Part shown: in pieces, positions 59,760-64,000 of the stretch
Numbering within the stretch: the stretch's first letter is position 1
How the letters are laid out: the number at the start of each line of letters is the position of its first letter
Assembly (NCBI RefSeq): GCF_001039355.2
Contig: NW_019775629.1
Location: forward strand, 135,766-199,765
Length of the DNA: 64,000 nt
Origin: Lingula anatina
Taxonomy: Eukaryota > Brachiopoda > Lingulata > Lingulida > Lingulidae
Reading direction: 5' to 3'
Notes under the pieces: model-generated
The model's input: only the letters and a program-made list of their open reading frames with translations
The model's database searches: none
Told to the model about the DNA's origin: nothing
Made by a program: the position numbers and the translations under genes

Positions 59760-61365
59760 CTGGCCCCCGCTTCAAACACACATACAAAAAAATATAATAA
59801 AAAATAATAAGTTGGTTTCCTGATTAAGAGCTTGGCTACCAATGTGATAAAGTCAGTACGACACTAAGTCCCGTTTCACAAAGAATCTTAAAGGTCGCTT
59901 ACGTGTTTTTTATCTAGCTGCTAGTCAACAATGTCCTCGGAAGGAGACTTAAGTCAGCAAGCTCAACTAAAACTCGGAAAATGAGAGCGTAAACAACAAA
60001 ACATTGGACAGAACATAACTCCTCCAAGATATTGTGATATAATATCCTTGAATAGCATTAACATTTATTGAGAATTAAAATAAAAAAAAAATAAAATTCA
60101 AATTCACCCAGCAGATGGCGGGTTTGTTTATGTTTTTGTCCGCTAGACGTCCGAGAGTAGAGTTCCAAGACAAACTAATGTTTTACTGTTACTTTGAAAT
60201 TGTTTTGAATTAAACAAATCAATAACGTTTAAAAAAAATCTGAAATTTATTGTTGATAAGCGATAATCCTCGACTGAAAGAGCCATGGAGAGACATGTCT
60301 TGTGAAACTTTAGGAATTTTCACATCTCCTTTTCTTGAAGAGTTTCTCGTGAGCGTCGACTACCGTAAGCACACTGAGATAGGACTTTAGATTCTTTGTG
60401 AAACACTCCTAGTCGACTGCAGCGTAGTCGACCTAGATAGGTCATTCAGCTCAAGCTACAGTTACAGGATTAATTTTGAGGACACTTTAATAGCCTTGGT
60501 TTATAATCCTTATGGTAGTTAAACGACTATTATCGGTGCGTTAATTATAGAGAATTAAACCTTAAGCCGTTGGGACCAGCAGCGATAAATACTACTCTAA
60601 CTCAACCTAAATTTACGCAGCTCGCTTTTAGCCACCTACTGTGAGCAGGCCCCCGTTTCACAAAGAATCTTAAATCCGTAGTCGACTAGCTCGAGCTGGG
60701 TGGCCTAGCTAGGTCGACTTAGCTGAAGTCGACTAGGAGTGTTTCACAAAGAATCTAACGTCTTAGCTTGGCGTGCTTACCGTAGTCGACGCGCACGAGA
60801 AACTCTTCAAGAAAAGGAGGTGTAAAATTGCAAACGTTTCACAAGACATGACGTTTCATGACCTCTTTCGGCCGAGAAGTCAGCCAAAACACAAACAAAG
60901 TTTGTTTTTGAACTTTACTGATTAGTTTAACTTCAATACAACTTCAAAGTAACAGTTAAACATTAGCTTGTCGTGGAACACTACTGAGGGACGTCTAGCG
61001 GTCAAAAACATAAACAAACACGCGATCGGCTGGGTAAAGTGGAATTTTATTTTTTATTTTAATATGCCATAAATGTCAGTGCTATTCAAGGATATTACAA
61101 CACAATATCTTGAAGGAGGTATGTTCTTTCCAAATTTTTGTTATTTATGCTCTCATTTACCGAGTTTTAGTTGAGCTTGCCGACTTAAGTCTCCTCCCGA
61201 GGAGGCTTGACATCGTCGACTTACAGCTAAGAAAAAAACGACGTAAGCGACCTTTTAGATTCTTTGTGAAACGGGACTTAGTGACGTAACGACTTAATTA
61301 CGTTGGTAACCAAGCCCTAAGTCAGGGAAACCGACTTAAGTTTTTTTGTGAAACGGGGGCCAGGA
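59760..61365. mobile_element. Large foldback element, arms of about 700 bp
   Basis: The outer ends are inverted: 'cctggcccccg' at 59760 and 'cgggggccagg' at 61355. Bases 59867-60413 and 60734-61285 are reverse complements at roughly 85% identity by eye. Internal ends of the type CCCGTTTCACAAAGAATCTTAAA occur at 59873, 60651 and 60739, and inverted at 60390, 61258 and 61345. There is no transposase. It is probably a non-autonomous foldback unit or two nested MITEs. The superfamily is unclear. Confidence 0.75.
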
Positions 61366-63653
61366 CACCATCATCAATAGAAAGGCACTCCTGCACTCTC
61401 ATTTAGATAAACAAAGTGATAAACCCGATGGGGTGGGCGGGGTGAAAATACCGGCCTTTGTGAGTCAGAACAATAGCAGTTAAATGCTCTCAAATTGCCT
61501 TATACTGTTGAATAACCACGAAGAAAAAGATAATAACTGAAAGTCCTTGAATAATCTCACCTTTTATAATACTTTTTTTTTACATTTCAAATGACGAACA
61601 TTTTTCTGTTGCGAAACACGCTAGTAAAAATCACGCACTATCTTTCCCGACTCGCGTTTATTCAATTTGATGCACTATAAAATTAAGAAAGTTAACAGTT
61701 ATAATTATATCATTGTCAAGGTATTTAATTTCAATGTAGAAATAAGTAGTGTATGTATCACAACTGCATAAATTTTCATAATTTGTCTAGTCGTACACCA
61801 TGATACACCGCAGTAGGGTTATAAGATTACAGTCATTTTAATTATTTATATGACAAACAAACTGCCAAATTATGAAAGGGGACACCTTCCGGACCTCCAT
61901 ATATACAGCACCTGGCAAAGCTGATAGACAAAAAGGCAATTTTCAATTTTTCAGCGCGAGATCGTTTGCAATCCGAGAGAGACGAGGAGGCAATTTTCAT
62001 ATCTGCTAAAAAGACTTCGTTAGCCAAAGAGCAAGACGAGAACGCAAGTTTCGTATCGTTAGCGGGAGGTCGTTCGCAACTACGGATTTAATATTCTTTG
62101 TGAAACGGGAGCCTGATTTTTAAGTAGTAGTTGAGTTCCCATTCTTTAATCCCTCATTTATAATCACAATATACGCATTTGTATTCAACGACGAAATAGA
62201 GAATATGGTTTGATTTGAATCTCTATGAATATTATTGCTATTTTACATAACAAATTGACAGCCATTTTGGATTATATAGTGACAAATGTCCTGGGAGAAA
62301 CAACTGACAAGAAGACCCTAGCTAAAATGACTTCTCACCCAAAATAATGTGATAGGGCCGACTTTTTTTACCCATAGAAAATAATATGACGATTAAAGAG
62401 ACTTACCTCCTCACCAAGTATTAGTTGATGGTCGTTGATGTTAGGAAATAATCAGTACAAATTAGAGTACAAAAGTGGGTATTTTTTGACACAAATGTCG
62501 ACATTAAGACTGTAAATGCCTTAGTTCTGTTTAATTATTACAAACAGTCGTGTTGGATCTTTAACAAGTTTACTTACGAATGCATACACCCTCTGCTGAC
62601 TTGGGGGCATAATTAACATTATTCCTTAATGAGCATCATCAACTTGATTTTTCTTAAAACTGTTGTACCGTACTCGGATTAAAAATGTGTACATTTACCC
62701 CGTGGACCATTTGAAGATTACACTGCGATTAATGCGGTGGAAAATACAATAGAGAGAGTGTATAATGATAGGGTCGCTAAACGATTGTTGACGGCATATA
62801 GTAACTAGCCTAATCCCTTGGTCGCCTGGGTAGCCACGCCCCCTTAGAGTACTTATGTAAACAAACGGTCTCCCGTAGCGAACTATCCTTTTGTTCAACA
62901 GCTTCGCGCGTGCAGCTGATTATGTATGTAGTGACACTATAGCTAACTGCATATAAATTTGTGCTAGCTGTTATTTGATTCATTCTGCTGTGTCAGATGT
63001 TGTGGATCAGCCCACTGGTTCGTTGACTTCTGTTTTTCTGAAGATTGGTGGTGCAGATTTTGAGTGCTTAATTATGTACCCTCCTTCTAACAAGAGAAAG
63101 GGGAAGGGAGATAAAAAGAGAGAGTGTCAAATGAAACGGGTAATGAGTAATACATTACATTAAATAAAGGGACTCGCGGTGGAAGAAACGATAGACTGTT
63201 TTGCATCAAGGTATGCCATTATAATCCGACATGGCCCATAACATGATCCATAACATGACTCATTGTTGTATGCCTTATATTTGTGCCGACTAATATTTTA
63301 CTCTCGTTCATTTCGTGAAACTATTTCCTTAAAATAAAGTTTTGCCTGTATAAATTAACTTTGTGACATGAAGTAATTAATAAAACGCGCCTGTTGAAAA
63401 GGGGGCTTTTCGTAACTAATAAAGGTTCACTATTCAGAAAAATATCGTCGCCGTTCGTCGCCGCTACCTTCAGGAAAGCGTACCCTCCGCGTGGATCACC
63501 GGCATTTTTGATTATCTGACAAATTAGGGCAATTTACGTTTTAGCTAATAATTCTGAATTTACTAATATTTTGGACTAAATTCGATGTCAGATTCATAGC
63601 AATGACGGAGAGCCGACAGAGTAACTGTTTAATTTTCTAAACTAATCAAACTA
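61366..63653. other. Non-coding stretch near the right edge
   Basis: Bases 62088-62113 hold one more inverted end of the 59.8-61.4-kb family ('attctttgtgaaacgggagcc'), so a further element may span part of this stretch. A short open frame at 62975-63163 has no recognisable domain. Nothing else is seen. Confidence 0.45.
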
Positions 63654-64000
63654 GAACGCGTGGCGATAAAATGTGTCGCTAGATCTTGTAAACACTCAGC
63701 GAAATGCACCTAGTGACTATATTCAATGTGCCGTCACTTAATTGCTTTCTCGATTTCATTAATTGACGATAGTAATTGCAGATAACAAGGAAGAGGAAAT
63801 GCTGAAGACAAAACAACGTCGGGTCTTTGTGTGACTTTCTCCCTAAACACTTTTTATGTTGCTGTCAAAGAAAAAGGAGTCTAGATAGCGATTATTTAAA
63901 CCACTGCTGCTGCTTTTGCAGGTAGACTTCCTCGTTTATCATTTAAATGCTCCCCTCCCCCAGCAGACCCAACTTGATGCATGTACGTCTTGGTAGCTAT
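63654..64000. repeat. Dispersed direct repeat, copy 2
   Basis: This matches 47903-48095 and 48310-48460 without the intervening 220 bases. It runs off the window edge. Confidence 0.75.

Noticed and set aside
62975-63163. 62-residue plus-strand open frame
   Set aside because: No recognised motif, no splice context, and its length is compatible with chance.

Overview
This is invertebrate animal nuclear DNA. It is AT-rich, has short exons with GT-AG introns, and is full of transposon fragments. A bivalve or other mollusc is my best guess, but the sequence alone does not prove it. There are two assembly defects: a single N at 2159 and a 961-base gap at 46683-47643.

Bases 1 to about 44140 hold a head-to-tail array of one small gene family, all on the + strand. 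There are eight copies, named here A1, A2, B, C, D, E, F and G. Each copy has a 5' untranslated exon 1, exon 2 (signal peptide and first cysteines), exon 3 (cysteine-rich core), exon 4 (a C-x-C linker, a Lys-Arg-Ser site and the first helix of an EF-hand) and exon 5 (the rest of an EF-hand pair). The introns interrupting the coding sequence have phases 0, 2 and 2 in every copy, and the predicted proteins are 155-158 residues. The exon 3 signature C-G-x-G-x-C-x4-C-N-C-x-G-G-C-x-S-G resembles the insect immune cytokine Diedel. I therefore read the family as secreted Diedel-like domain/EF-hand fusions. Six copies look intact (A2, B, C, D, F, G). A1 lacks exons 4-5 and E lacks exon 5. Extra exon 5 copies lie behind F, and exon 1 is duplicated in C, E, F and G.

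In every complete exon 4 region the 3' part of the exon, including its splice donor, is repeated in tandem with a 68-bp period (3 to 8 units). Each unit carries a possible acceptor, a 42-nt (14-codon) segment and a donor, and its phase is compatible with inclusion, skipping or replacement.

The introns and flanks are loaded with mobile DNA. These include a truncated CR1/L2-like LINE in C, a CACTA-like MITE with a tRNA-derived segment in B, a foldback Tc1-like element in F, two MITEs placed end to end before G, and a complete 4.4-kb pogo/Tigger-like transposon in intron 2 of G with a three-exon, 675-residue transposase. The array ends at a broken RTE-like retrotransposon that runs into the gap.

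From 47.6 to 64 kb there is little coding sequence. I see a piggyBac-like MITE, a tandem array of about 145-bp units rich in nuclear-receptor half-sites, one exon encoding a probable death-effector domain, a 1.6-kb foldback element and a dispersed direct repeat.
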